64,000 nt of DNA from an uncultured Rickettsiales bacterium (lineage in GTDB: Bacteria; Pseudomonadota; Alphaproteobacteria; RF32; CAG-239). The DNA lies in the NCBI GenBank assembly GCA_900551865.1, contig URXV01000005.1, positions 40,523 to 104,522 of the forward strand. The letters are read 5' to 3'. The notes below the pieces were generated by a model, which was not told the origin of the DNA, searched no databases, and saw only the letters and a program-made list of their open reading frames with translations. A program made the translations under genes and the position numbers. This document shows, piece after piece, positions 1 through 8,755 of this stretch (within the stretch, counting starts at the first letter, position 1; each line of letters opens with the position of its first letter).

Positions 1-78
1 GTATATGCCGGCCGCAATCGTTGCCGTAAAGAACAGCGCCGCCGCGCCCAAAAAACTCAAAACCGGAAATTTCAGCAT
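1..78 (-). CDS. Start of a leftward gene with a signal peptide (partial)
   Basis: A leftward ATG at 78 is preceded by a strong Shine-Dalgarno run (GGAGGGG about 5 bases upstream). It opens an uninterrupted frame to the window edge. The 26 visible residues (MLKFPVLSF..., then an Ala/Leu/Phe-rich stretch ending TIAAGIY) read as a signal peptide or first membrane helix. It is divergent from the VWA gene. Only the N-terminus is present, so no function can be given. Confidence 0.5.
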   Translation of the reverse strand, partial: MLKFPVLSFLGAAALFFTATIAAGIY

Positions 79-397
79 TTACCGCCCCTCCGAAAAACGG
101 CCTTTCGTTGTAACGCGTCTCAACTTGAAAGTTGAAAATTACCGTTGCCCCAAAACCGGGAACTGGATCCCCTCAAACCGAAAGCCGTTTGATAAATCAT
201 TTAAAATCAGATAACAGCTTTTTAAACCTCAAGTCAAGTCTGAAGATAAAACACGCACACGCCGTTTTGGTTTTTGTTTTGTCCGGGTTTTATCCGGTTT
301 TGCTCGCCGCTGATAAGCCAAAAAGTCCTTGCCAACCCCCGAATTTTATGTTAAAGTATAGCTAATTGATGTATAAACAGCCCGAAAGAGGTCTGCA
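79..397. other. Divergent intergenic region
   Basis: This 319-base gap separates the leftward signal-peptide gene from the rightward VWA gene. Short rightward frames inside it lack ribosome sites and recognisable motifs, so I see no gene. The part near 270-300 is rich in G/T runs with short CCGG-flanked inverted repeats. The promoter of the VWA gene lies at its right end. Confidence 0.5.
329..357 (+). promoter_or_regulatory. Candidate sigma70 promoter of the VWA operon
   Basis: TTGCCA (329-334) and TAAAGT (352-357) are 17 bases apart, with TGT just before the -10. The start codon is 41 bases downstream. The same arrangement recurs at 3778-3806 before the next gene. Confidence 0.45.
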
Positions 398-3300
398 ATG
401 GGAATAAAAGATATTCTGAAAGGGCGGCAGGAAAGCGCCGACGCCGTGATTGATACCGGACGTTACCGGGAAGAAGCCCGTATCCGCCATATCAAAGACA
501 TTGTCAAAAATCCTCTGAACCGGATGCGGATTGAGTTTTCGGAAAAGTTTCTCGGCGCAAAGCATAAGGAGGACATAAGCGAAGAATATGTCCGCGATTT
601 GCAGAACCGGCTGGAACCGATGTTTCAGGACAGTGAGGAGAGAAAAGCCGTATTCGCGTCTCATCGTGAGAATTTTGAGCATTTTCTGCAAACCGGCGAC
701 CTCAAGACGCCGCTGAACCTGAAAGACGAGGAATCGCAGTTTTTCTGGGGAACGGCGCTGGCGCTGTATGCGGTACATCCCGAAATGCAGGAGAAATGGG
801 AGCGCCGCCATCAGGCGGACCGTATTTCGCACAGCACGATCTGGCGCCGCATTTCCTCGTCGTCGTATATGCAGCAGGAACTGCAGCGCCATGCGCATAT
901 TGTCGAGAGCGCGGTGGACAATCCTGATACCAGGCTGGTTTGGAGCGAAAACGGCTACCCGAACATCAGCTATTGTTTTGTTCCCGACCAGAATCTCATC
1001 ATTGACGATATGCTGTGGACGCTGGTAACCGGCGTTGACGCCGCCGCAACGGCGATAAACCACGAAATCGCCCATTCCAAAGGCACGCAGTTTACCAATT
1101 CCCCGCGGATGGATGAAATTGAAAAACAGCAGGAAGCTTTGGTTAAGGAAATGGAAGAAGCCACGGCGCGCAATGATATGTCGGCATGGATGGCCTCGGC
1201 AAAAAAGGCGGCTCGGCTTAAGGCGGAATACACCTACCGTTTTTATTTCTTTGACGAACTGGAAAATATGTACGCCAACCGTTATGCGGTCAACTTCGGC
1301 GGCGATTTTGACCGGGCGCATTTAAACGAGCTTGAGGCGGATATCAATGTCGGCCGTAAATATGTCGCACCGCTTAAAATGGATGAAGCCGAAAAGGAAA
1401 TGAACGCCAGCGCCGAAAAGCGCATCGCTCACGTTAAGGCCATTGCCCGCAACAGCTTTTTTGCCAATAACGGCCTGATAGAAAATCATAAGATGGAGGA
1501 CTGGCACAGCCTGAACCTGTATCCTGAGCTTTTGAGCGGTGTGGATACCGACGGCCGCAAAATGGGGGCTGCCGAATGTTTTGAGCGTATCCGCGAAATC
1601 TGCGATAAGTTTGAAAGCTCCCAGCCGAACAAGGGGCTGAAAATCCTGAATGAAACGATTTATAACAAACGGATGACAGCAATGAGCCGCCGCCGTGTGG
1701 CGATGACGGATGAGTTTTTTGACCTGTTTGTCGCCCCGCACATGGAAGAGATATACAAAGCGGCGGAGAAACAGCTGGAAGATCAGGTCAGCCAGATGCA
1801 GAATCAGCAGCAGTCCGGTCAGAATGGTTCGTCCTCTCAGCAGGGACAACAGGGACAAGGGCAGGGTGCCTCAAGCCGGCAGCAGGGCAGTGCCCAAAAC
1901 CAACAACAGGGGAACTCCGGCCAACAACAGAACAGTTCTTCCGCGCAGCAGAACCAGTCGCAAAGCGGGCAGGGACAGGGTCAGAACCAGCCCCAACAGT
2001 CCCAAAACGGACAGAACCAACCCCAAAACGGGCAGAACCAGTCCCAGTCAGGGCAGAATCAATCTCAGAGCAGGACGGAACAGTCCCAGTCTGGACAGAG
2101 CCAATCCCAGTCAGGGCAGGGCACCGGCGGCGGAATGCCCGGTATGCCGCCTTTGCCGACACCGCCGATGGGAAACCAAAATCAGCAAGGCAACGGTTCC
2201 GGCAATGAAACCAGGCAGCAGCAAAACAACACCGGTCAGCCCGGCTCCCAACAGTCTGCTGGTAATCAGTCCGATGCCCAACAATCTCCCTCCGGTTCCC
2301 AACAGTCAGGTAGCGACCAGTCCGGCTCGTCGCAGTCTGCTGATAACCAATCCGGTGCACAACACTCCCCCGCCGGCTCTCAGCAAGGTTCCTCCGACTC
2401 GCAACAGTCTTCCGCTTTTCCTGACACCGGTCAGTTCCGTCTGCCGAATACCGACATTTATCAGCCGCGCCTCAGCGACGAGCAGATAAAAGAGCTGCTG
2501 GAAAAGGCCGAAACCATTCGCGAGCTGAAGAAACAAGCCGGCGAAAACGGCGTTAAGGCCAACGATTTGCCCGACCGGGGGGATAATGCCGACAATCGCG
2601 GCACGCCGCGGGAAACCGGTGCGTTAGACGGTCAGCAGCACGGGCGCAACGAAAGCAGCCTTGAGGATTATCTGCCGCAAAACGATATGCCGACCCTGAT
2701 TTCGATTGACGATATGGTCAAGCTTAGCGAAGACGATATGCGGGCCGCGCGTTTTTACCGTGAGGGCAACTGGGACGAATACCAGAAATACATCGCGCAG
2801 TATGCCAACGAAATAGCCCAGGCGAAAAAGCTCATCGGCGAAATCATCAAACAAAACAAGTTTGACAGTGTCCGCCGCGGCCACGAACAGACTAAGGAAA
2901 AAATGACCCCAATCCCGGTTCAGGGCGGGCGCACCATAGATTTGCAGCGCCACGTCGCCCTCCAGCAGAAGCTTCGCCGCGGCGACCCGAATATCGGCAA
3001 AAAGGATTTGGAGCGGTTCCGTACCCGTTACAAATACTCTGAAGACGAGATAATCAAGGAAGTGCAGCTGCCGCAGTCCAACTTCGGAATTCTGATTGAC
3101 GGCTCCGGTTCCATGACCGGCAAGCCGTTTGACAATGCGCTGGCCATCTCCTGTATTTTGTATGAAGCCGCGCGTAGTTTTAAGGAAGTCAACATCTATA
3201 TTTATATGATGGGCGAGCCTTATCCGCTGACCGTGGCGCTTCCCGACGACAAAACCAAAGACATTGCGAAACGGCTGGAAAGCGTGCGCCGGGGGCAGGG

Positions 3301-3742
3301 CGGCTGCAACGACTTTTTGATTCCGGCGGTAAAGGAATTTTTGCAGGACGTTTCTGCGGGTATGGCAAAACGGCCTCATGTCAAAAGCGGCTTTACCCAT
3401 ATCTTTTCCATAACCGACGGCGGCAACAACGACTACGGCTCGACCGATGTCAACGGTTGCCTGAAAACGATGCTGGAGAAAAACGAACAGCTGACGTTCG
3501 ACAGTTTCTTTATGGATGAGGGGGGAGAAAACTACACCAAGCCGCTGGTCAGGGAAATGCAGGCGAAAGGCTGCGACCGGATAGATTACGTCGACGGCAT
3601 CGCTTCCGGCGACCAGATACCCGGCAAAATTACCGAGATGCTGAAAAAAAGGATGAAACACAGCCGGATAAAGGAGCCGATGACCAACGCTGTTAAGGAA
3701 AAACTAATAATTGAGACCTTAAAATCCATAAAAAGGCGCTGA
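398..3742 (+). CDS. VWA-domain protein with N-terminal zinc-peptidase signature and Gln/Ser-rich linker
   Basis: This 1114-residue protein probably works with the MoxR-like ATPase encoded next to it. The N-terminal part carries HEIAH (222-226), and about 85 residues later ELEAD (311-315). Together they match the HExxH...ExxAD zinc-ligand pattern of gluzincin metallopeptidases. Residues about 466-680 are a low-complexity Gln/Ser/Asn/Gly linker. The C-terminal VWA domain has a complete MIDAS start, DGSGS (901-905). Putative metallopeptidase-plus-VWA-like proteins (DUF2201 type) and CobT/NorD-like VWA proteins next to MoxR ATPases are known, and this protein is longer because of the linker. The start follows AGAGG. 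There is no signal peptide, so it is probably cytoplasmic. Peptidase activity is inferred from the motifs alone. Confidence 0.8.
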   Translation: MGIKDILKGRQESADAVIDTGRYREEARIRHIKDIVKNPLNRMRIEFSEKFLGAKHKEDISEEYVRDLQNRLEPMFQDSEERKAVFASHRENFEHFLQTGDLKTPLNLKDEESQFFWGTALALYAVHPEMQEKWERRHQADRISHSTIWRRISSSSYMQQELQRHAHIVESAVDNPDTRLVWSENGYPNISYCFVPDQNLIIDDMLWTLVTGVDAAATAINHEIAHSKGTQFTNSPRMDEIEKQQEALVKEMEEATARNDMSAWMASAKKAARLKAEYTYRFYFFDELENMYANRYAVNFGGDFDRAHLNELEADINVGRKYVAPLKMDEAEKEMNASAEKRIAHVKAIARNSFFANNGLIENHKMEDWHSLNLYPELLSGVDTDGRKMGAAECFERIREICDKFESSQPNKGLKILNETIYNKRMTAMSRRRVAMTDEFFDLFVAPHMEEIYKAAEKQLEDQVSQMQNQQQSGQNGSSSQQGQQGQGQGASSRQQGSAQNQQQGNSGQQQNSSSAQQNQSQSGQGQGQNQPQQSQNGQNQPQNGQNQSQSGQNQSQSRTEQSQSGQSQSQSGQGTGGGMPGMPPLPTPPMGNQNQQGNGSGNETRQQQNNTGQPGSQQSAGNQSDAQQSPSGSQQSGSDQSGSSQSADNQSGAQHSPAGSQQGSSDSQQSSAFPDTGQFRLPNTDIYQPRLSDEQIKELLEKAETIRELKKQAGENGVKANDLPDRGDNADNRGTPRETGALDGQQHGRNESSLEDYLPQNDMPTLISIDDMVKLSEDDMRAARFYREGNWDEYQKYIAQYANEIAQAKKLIGEIIKQNKFDSVRRGHEQTKEKMTPIPVQGGRTIDLQRHVALQQKLRRGDPNIGKKDLERFRTRYKYSEDEIIKEVQLPQSNFGILIDGSGSMTGKPFDNALAISCILYEAARSFKEVNIYIYMMGEPYPLTVALPDDKTKDIAKRLESVRRGQGGCNDFLIPAVKEFLQDVSAGMAKRPHVKSGFTHIFSITDGGNNDYGSTDVNGCLKTMLEKNEQLTFDSFFMDEGGENYTKPLVREMQAKGCDRIDYVDGIASGDQIPGKITEMLKKRMKHSRIKEPMTNAVKEKLIIETLKSIKRR

Positions 3743-3777
3743 TACGGAATTTAAGCGGCGGCGCGCGCATTTATTTC

Positions 3778-3806
3778 TTGCCGGACGGCAGAAAATATGT
3801 TAAAAT
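3778..3806 (+). promoter_or_regulatory. Candidate promoter before the AAA+ gene
   Basis: TTGCCG (3778-3783), 17 bases, then TAAAAT (3801-3806) preceded by TGT. The layout matches the promoter at 329-357, which suggests common control of the VWA and ATPase genes with internal initiation. Confidence 0.4.
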
Positions 3807-3845
3807 AAAACAATAGGCAGCCATGATAATAAAAGGAGAAAAGTG

Positions 3846-6533
3846 ATGGCGAAAATTTATAAGCATAAATTCGGTACCGAGGAATTTCCCGTTCCCATCG
3901 CCGACAAGATTACCGGCAAGATTACCTGGCTGGCGTCGGAAGAAGATGCGATTTATATCCCGACCATGCGCGACGAGCCGAAAGAAGCCGTCTACGGCCG
4001 CCTTATCCGCAATGTCGTGACCGACCCGACGATGATGAAGGATATGACCGAAATGTTGCTGCGCCTGGACAAGGGGCGCACGCCCGAAGAGAGCAAAAGC
4101 TACGGCTACACGACGATGGGCGCTCCCGGTAACGGTAAGACTTACCTGACCAAGGCCATCGGCGCTTTGGTTCACCCGAAAGGCGCGCTGGTTGTCGACT
4201 GCAACAATATAGACAATCCCGACGAACTGTACAAGGTAACGACGTTTAGCGTTGACGAAACCCGCAAACAGCGCAAGATTGACGCCCGCGTCAAAATGGG
4301 CAATATGGATCCGGAACAGGCGCTGTCCCAGAATGCCATCGCGTATATGAAAAAGATGTTCGGCAACGACGTCGTAACGCAGGAGACCCGCGACGGAAAG
4401 CGCATCACGGCGATTGACTGGAACGCGGTCAAAGGTGATTCTGCCTTTGTTGAAGGCGTGATAGACAAAGTGATGGAAATGGAAAACATCCCGTATGAAA
4501 AAGATCAGAGCTCTTTGGGCTTCGTCGTTTCCAACGGCCCATTGCTCCGGGCGCTGGTGGATCCGGATTCCCCCGACTACGGCCGTATGGTCATTCGCGA
4601 TGAGTCGAACCGCGGCCCGGTGGTTGACGCCTGGCTCAAAATTGAGGCCTTTTTCTCCGAACCCGGCGCCGACGAACTGAAACTCAAGGGCGAGGACGAC
4701 AAGGAATTTACGATTAAGCGTTCGGATATTCCCGAAACCTTTATGTTCTTAGGCACCGCCAATCAGGCGACCGAAGATATGGGCACGAGCGCCAAGGAGC
4801 TGACCAAGCCGATGATTTCCCGTCAGGGTATGGGGATTGACATCCGCCAGATTGCCGACGCGGAAAAGGCCGACTACCTGTCGCGTACCTTAAAGCACCT
4901 GACCGGCGTGCCGGCATACCACGTTTATATGATGGATCCGGAAACGTTTGACCGCAATCCCGAACAGCTGGCCGAAACGCTGATGTATTTCCGCACCGTC
5001 GGCCTGACGCCGGAAGAAAAGAAAAAGATTCCGCAGGAAGAATTGTTTAATATCCGCCACATAGACCGCACAATTAAAGTTGCGACGCAATACGGCGCCC
5101 TGCTTTCCGAAGCCGAAAACATCATCACCAAAGCCGCCAAGGACGAAACGCTGCCCGAACGCTACACCTCGTATCTGGAAAATCAGGCGGTCGTCGACCT
5201 GCGTTATGTATTCAAGCTTTATCAGCACGCCAAGATTGACCAGCCGCGCGGCAAATCGTCCGGCGCCGGGATTTTCTCCAAGCTCGGCCGCGCCGTCAAG
5301 CCGCAGACGCAGGAAGAGGTGGCGTGGGAGCTGAACAAGCGTATCGCCCGCCGCGAAAAGGAACAGCTTCTGGTGCGCGGCACAAGGCTTGAAAACGAAG
5401 TCGCCGTCAAGTTGAAGGATATGATAATCCCGGACAGCATCAACAGCCTGCTGCGCGATTCGGAAGACCGCAAAGCGGATTACGAAAAGATTGAAGGGCT
5501 GTGGAAGTCTTTGCAGCAGACGGCCAAAGGGCTGAATTTTGAATTTGCCGGCTATGTCGGCGAAGATTCCGTCGCCAAGACCTATAACGCCCGCCCCGAA
5601 GACCTGCCGAACGTTGCCCTTGACGAGATTAAGGAAGTGCTGATTGCTTCCATCCGCGAGGAGTACAAGGACGAACTGCAGGGGCAGAAACTGTCCGCCG
5701 AAGACGTGTTTGACGACAATACGCTGCTGGAAGCGACGCAGATGCTGGCCAGAGAAAACGAAGGGCAGAGCATCTTCGTTCCGAACTATGATTTGGAAAC
5801 CGCTGCCGAAAAGCCTTTGAAACAGGTGTATATGGCTCCGGTTCACGGCGAGGGGGCGAGGATTGACCGCGAGAGCCTGATTAACACCAACCAGTTTGCC
5901 GACAGCTTTATTATCAAAAGCATGCGCAGCCACAATATCAAAAAATATGCCAAAGAGGCGCCGCATCTGGATGTTGATGCGTATCTGGAAGAGCTGGCGC
6001 AGTACGGCGAGGACTGCGTAAACAACGGAAAAATGAGTTGCGAAATTGCCTCTGACAAAAACGACGCCTTTTTCACCACCGTTGTCTTTGTCAATGACCG
6101 TGAGAACCAAAAGACGGGCGTCGCCGGAATAGTCTATAACAAAGCCAATCAGAATACGTTGATTCTGGCCGACTTTGACGTCAGCGACGATGACAAGGCC
6201 AAATTGAGCAAAAACGGCGTCTTTTACGTCAATTTGAACGAGGTCAACAAGACCGGAGAATATGAAATTATCGGCAATTACCTGAGCAAACAGACGATGA
6301 TGCACGAAGGAGTTACCAATGCGCATGTCGTATCGTCGCTGATGCTGCGCATTGACACAGAGATGGGAATGGGCAGCAGCGGAGACGAAAATGCCGAGGA
6401 ATTTTGCTATTTTCTGCAAAATATGGGCGAAAACGAAAAGCAGAACATTGACGCTCTGCAGCTGACGAACGTCGAATACGAAAAAGGCCTGCCGGTAAAA
6501 GCGGCATTGAACAAAAAATTGAATGGGAGATAA
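3846..6533 (+). CDS. MoxR-like AAA+ ATPase, long form
   Basis: This 895-residue protein contains a AAA+ module near its N-terminus. The Walker A is GAPGNGKT (92-99). The Walker B aspartate-glutamate D252-E253 is followed by SNRG, the MoxR-type DE-x-NR pattern. A sensor-1 like TANQ follows further on. MoxR ATPases act with VWA partners as metal-insertion or remodelling chaperones, and here the VWA partner is immediately upstream. The protein is far longer than typical MoxR (about 300-350), with roughly 500 extra C-terminal residues I do not recognise. GTG at 3843 lies too close to the GGAG at 3835-3838, so ATG 3846, seven bases from it, is preferred. The next gene follows after 5 bases. Confidence 0.82.
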   Translation: MAKIYKHKFGTEEFPVPIADKITGKITWLASEEDAIYIPTMRDEPKEAVYGRLIRNVVTDPTMMKDMTEMLLRLDKGRTPEESKSYGYTTMGAPGNGKTYLTKAIGALVHPKGALVVDCNNIDNPDELYKVTTFSVDETRKQRKIDARVKMGNMDPEQALSQNAIAYMKKMFGNDVVTQETRDGKRITAIDWNAVKGDSAFVEGVIDKVMEMENIPYEKDQSSLGFVVSNGPLLRALVDPDSPDYGRMVIRDESNRGPVVDAWLKIEAFFSEPGADELKLKGEDDKEFTIKRSDIPETFMFLGTANQATEDMGTSAKELTKPMISRQGMGIDIRQIADAEKADYLSRTLKHLTGVPAYHVYMMDPETFDRNPEQLAETLMYFRTVGLTPEEKKKIPQEELFNIRHIDRTIKVATQYGALLSEAENIITKAAKDETLPERYTSYLENQAVVDLRYVFKLYQHAKIDQPRGKSSGAGIFSKLGRAVKPQTQEEVAWELNKRIARREKEQLLVRGTRLENEVAVKLKDMIIPDSINSLLRDSEDRKADYEKIEGLWKSLQQTAKGLNFEFAGYVGEDSVAKTYNARPEDLPNVALDEIKEVLIASIREEYKDELQGQKLSAEDVFDDNTLLEATQMLARENEGQSIFVPNYDLETAAEKPLKQVYMAPVHGEGARIDRESLINTNQFADSFIIKSMRSHNIKKYAKEAPHLDVDAYLEELAQYGEDCVNNGKMSCEIASDKNDAFFTTVVFVNDRENQKTGVAGIVYNKANQNTLILADFDVSDDDKAKLSKNGVFYVNLNEVNKTGEYEIIGNYLSKQTMMHEGVTNAHVVSSLMLRIDTEMGMGSSGDENAEEFCYFLQNMGENEKQNIDALQLTNVEYEKGLPVKAALNKKLNGR

Positions 6534-6538
6534 GCATT

Positions 6539-6853
6539 ATGGAAAAGCGTTATGACAAAGGGCAGATAGAGACCGTCGTGCTGCAGGCTGTATTGGCCCG
6601 CCCGTATAAGGAATTCGGCGGCTGCCGGATATATCCGCTTCATGCCGAGGGGGAAGAGGCCGTCGTCAAAAATCTTGCGGGCAGCCGCGAGGTAACGACG
6701 CTTGCCGAGCTGGAAGACGCCGTCAATGCGCCTGAAGTGGCAAACGTCTTTATCGGCCGTTCTGCCGCCGTTACCTCCAAAGGGATGAAAAACGTCTTGT
6801 CCCGAACGTCGCTGGCAAAAGATATTTTCTGCGCGTTTGAAGTCAGGGAATAA
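6539..6853 (+). CDS. Small hypothetical protein of the MoxR/VWA operon
   Basis: This 104-residue protein is not recognised. It starts five bases after the ATPase gene, with GGGAGA overlapping the end of that gene as ribosome site. The sequence is soluble and mixed alpha/beta in appearance. It has no signal peptide, membrane segment or cysteine pair. Position and spacing tie it to the ATPase and VWA genes, so an adaptor role is possible but only inferred. Confidence 0.65.
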   Translation: MEKRYDKGQIETVVLQAVLARPYKEFGGCRIYPLHAEGEEAVVKNLAGSREVTTLAELEDAVNAPEVANVFIGRSAAVTSKGMKNVLSRTSLAKDIFCAFEVRE

Positions 6854-6869
6854 GAAAAACGGGGGTGCG

Positions 6870-8627
6870 ATGAAACTGGAAATAACCAATCCGCAAAGCC
6901 CTCTGCACTGCAGCGTCATGTTGCAGGAGCGCCGCAAGTCCGGCGTTCCGTTGACGCCGGATTTCTGCCGCGAGATTCTGACGTCGTCCGCTAACCAGAG
7001 CGTTGCCGGAAAACTGCTGGATATGATAGGGAACCGCTTATCTGCCGCGCCGCAGGAGCTGGATGCGTACCTGCCTTACATTGAAGCGATGGTTTCCCGG
7101 ACGGTCGCCACGCCGAAAATTATCGAAAAAGCAGCCAATCTTGTCAATGAATTTTTCCCGTATGACAATTATACTGCCGAAGAATACGCTTTTGCCTGTC
7201 GCTTTGCGACATTGAAAAAGCACGCTGCAAATTCGGCATGCATTGCGCAGAAACTGTTGAAACGCGTTAAAAACGGTGTCCGCGGCGATGCCGGAACGGT
7301 ATATAATCCCGAAAATCCCCGTTTTAATCTTGATGCCGGCATTTACTCGGCGTATCCTGAAAGGCTGGCTCCCGATATGGTGCGAATGCTGCGCGGCTTT
7401 TGCCGGAGCGGCGGTATCCGTTTCTCCAACCCCGGCTCCGATATCCATTCCGACGCATCCTCCCGCTCCGGTTCTGGCATCCATTCCGACACATCCTCCC
7501 GCTCCGGTTCTGGCATCCATTCCGATACATCCTCCCGCTCCGGTTCTGGCATCCATTCCGATACATCCTCCCGCTCCGGTATCCGTCCCGGCCTTTATGA
7601 TGACGCGCCGTCTGCTGCCGATATCTTTCTGGTGGGAGAAATGGGGGATTTGCTTGCTCCTTGTGCAGCGGGGCTGCTGCAATCCAATCCCGGCGACATA
7701 TTTGATGTTGTAGCCTGGCTCGGTATTGCGGCGGCGGAATTGTCTTCTCCGGCGCAAAAAGATATCTGTGCCGGCAGCCAGAAACGCATTTTATACGCGC
7801 TTCGCAATGTGCGGGAATTGCCGTCCGAAATGCTGCATGGCGAAAAGGCGTTGTTCCCGCTGCTGCTTGACGCAGTCGGCGTCCGTCCGGCAGACAAGGA
7901 ATTCCCCGCTTTAGCCCGCCAGGGAAAAGAAATCTATGCCGGGTTCTTGCCTCTGATGTGCCGGTTTCATTTTGTCGAGGCTTTTCTCCCCCGGCTTTTG
8001 GAACAGAAGGTTGATGTGAGGACATGCCTGCAGGAGAAAAAATATCAGGGAACGCCGGAACTGCTGAATGTCAGCCTGCCGGAGCTTGCTTCCCGTGCCG
8101 GAAGCGTTGACGAAGCGGCATGGCTGCTGCATGAATGTTTTGCATTTCGGGTCTGCCGCAATACCGTAACGCAGTGGCTGCGTTATCCGGAAACCTCCGG
8201 CGCCCGCCTCTATGAAGACTATCTGATTGCGCAAAAGGAGGGGAACGCGACCGTCAGCGAGCTTGCCGCCGCCGTCAACCGCGGCGCATTGTCCAACTTC
8301 CGCCTGATTGCCCTCGCCAATCGCGAGCCTTTTGTAAACAAGCCGCGGACGGATTTGCGCGATAACGGGCTCAAAGCGCTGTTGAATGTTTATTGTGAAG
8401 CCTATGCCCGCAAAGCGGAACCCCCGGAAGACGTTTACAAGTCGATTTATAATGTGCGTTTCGGCAAAAGCGGACGGCTGGAGCAGGATCCGCGCAAACC
8501 GCTGGAACTTTTCCGTCTGGCTGTTGCGGAACTGGGATATAAGCGCCAGCCGCCTGAATTGGCAAAACTGACGCGTCCCGGCTACGGATACAACCGTCTG
8601 CTGCTGAAAAAGCCGTTTACGCGCTGA
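6870..8627 (+). CDS. Unknown 585-residue protein with 12-residue tandem repeats, paralogue A
   Basis: The function is unknown. Near the N-terminus it has VPLTPDFCREILTSSAN, which recurs almost unchanged in the next gene (RPLTPDFCLGILASSAN), so the two are paralogues. Between residues about 189 and 236 are four copies of a 12-residue unit containing GSGIHSDTSS, a Ser/Gly/His-rich linker. The rest appears alpha-helical and rich in Leu and Ala, which would fit a helical-repeat scaffold. A TTG at 6837 overlaps the previous gene. I prefer ATG 6870 because a G-run lies just upstream and the paralogue aligns from there. It has no signal peptide or membrane helix. Confidence 0.65.
   Translation: MKLEITNPQSPLHCSVMLQERRKSGVPLTPDFCREILTSSANQSVAGKLLDMIGNRLSAAPQELDAYLPYIEAMVSRTVATPKIIEKAANLVNEFFPYDNYTAEEYAFACRFATLKKHAANSACIAQKLLKRVKNGVRGDAGTVYNPENPRFNLDAGIYSAYPERLAPDMVRMLRGFCRSGGIRFSNPGSDIHSDASSRSGSGIHSDTSSRSGSGIHSDTSSRSGSGIHSDTSSRSGIRPGLYDDAPSAADIFLVGEMGDLLAPCAAGLLQSNPGDIFDVVAWLGIAAAELSSPAQKDICAGSQKRILYALRNVRELPSEMLHGEKALFPLLLDAVGVRPADKEFPALARQGKEIYAGFLPLMCRFHFVEAFLPRLLEQKVDVRTCLQEKKYQGTPELLNVSLPELASRAGSVDEAAWLLHECFAFRVCRNTVTQWLRYPETSGARLYEDYLIAQKEGNATVSELAAAVNRGALSNFRLIALANREPFVNKPRTDLRDNGLKALLNVYCEAYARKAEPPEDVYKSIYNVRFGKSGRLEQDPRKPLELFRLAVAELGYKRQPPELAKLTRPGYGYNRLLLKKPFTR
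7434..7577 (+). repeat. Four 36-bp in-frame tandem repeats
   Basis: Units start at 7434, 7470, 7506 and 7542. The last three are nearly identical, the first diverges, and a partial unit follows. As 36 is a multiple of three, gain or loss of units keeps the frame, so copy number could vary between strains. Confidence 0.85.
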
Positions 8628-8755
8628 CCTCGCAGTCTAAGCCCCACAGAAGCTCCGGAGTTGTGTCGTCCCAGACTTATTCAAAGCAGGCGCCGGCCTC
8701 GCCGCACGTTATCAGGGCAGAGCAGGGAAGACAATTGAAAAAGGAAAGGAACCCA

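Noticed and set aside
5..365. Short rightward frames in the first 400 bases
   Set aside because: No ribosome site or recognisable motif; the leftward signal-peptide start at 78 explains the region better.
4890..6419. 509-residue leftward frame antisense to the AAA+ gene
   Set aside because: It mirrors codon bias of the ATPase gene, has no own ribosome site, and the sense strand has clear Walker motifs.
7434..7577. Regular 36-bp repeats as a CRISPR array
   Set aside because: The units are contiguous with no unique spacers and lie in frame inside a gene.
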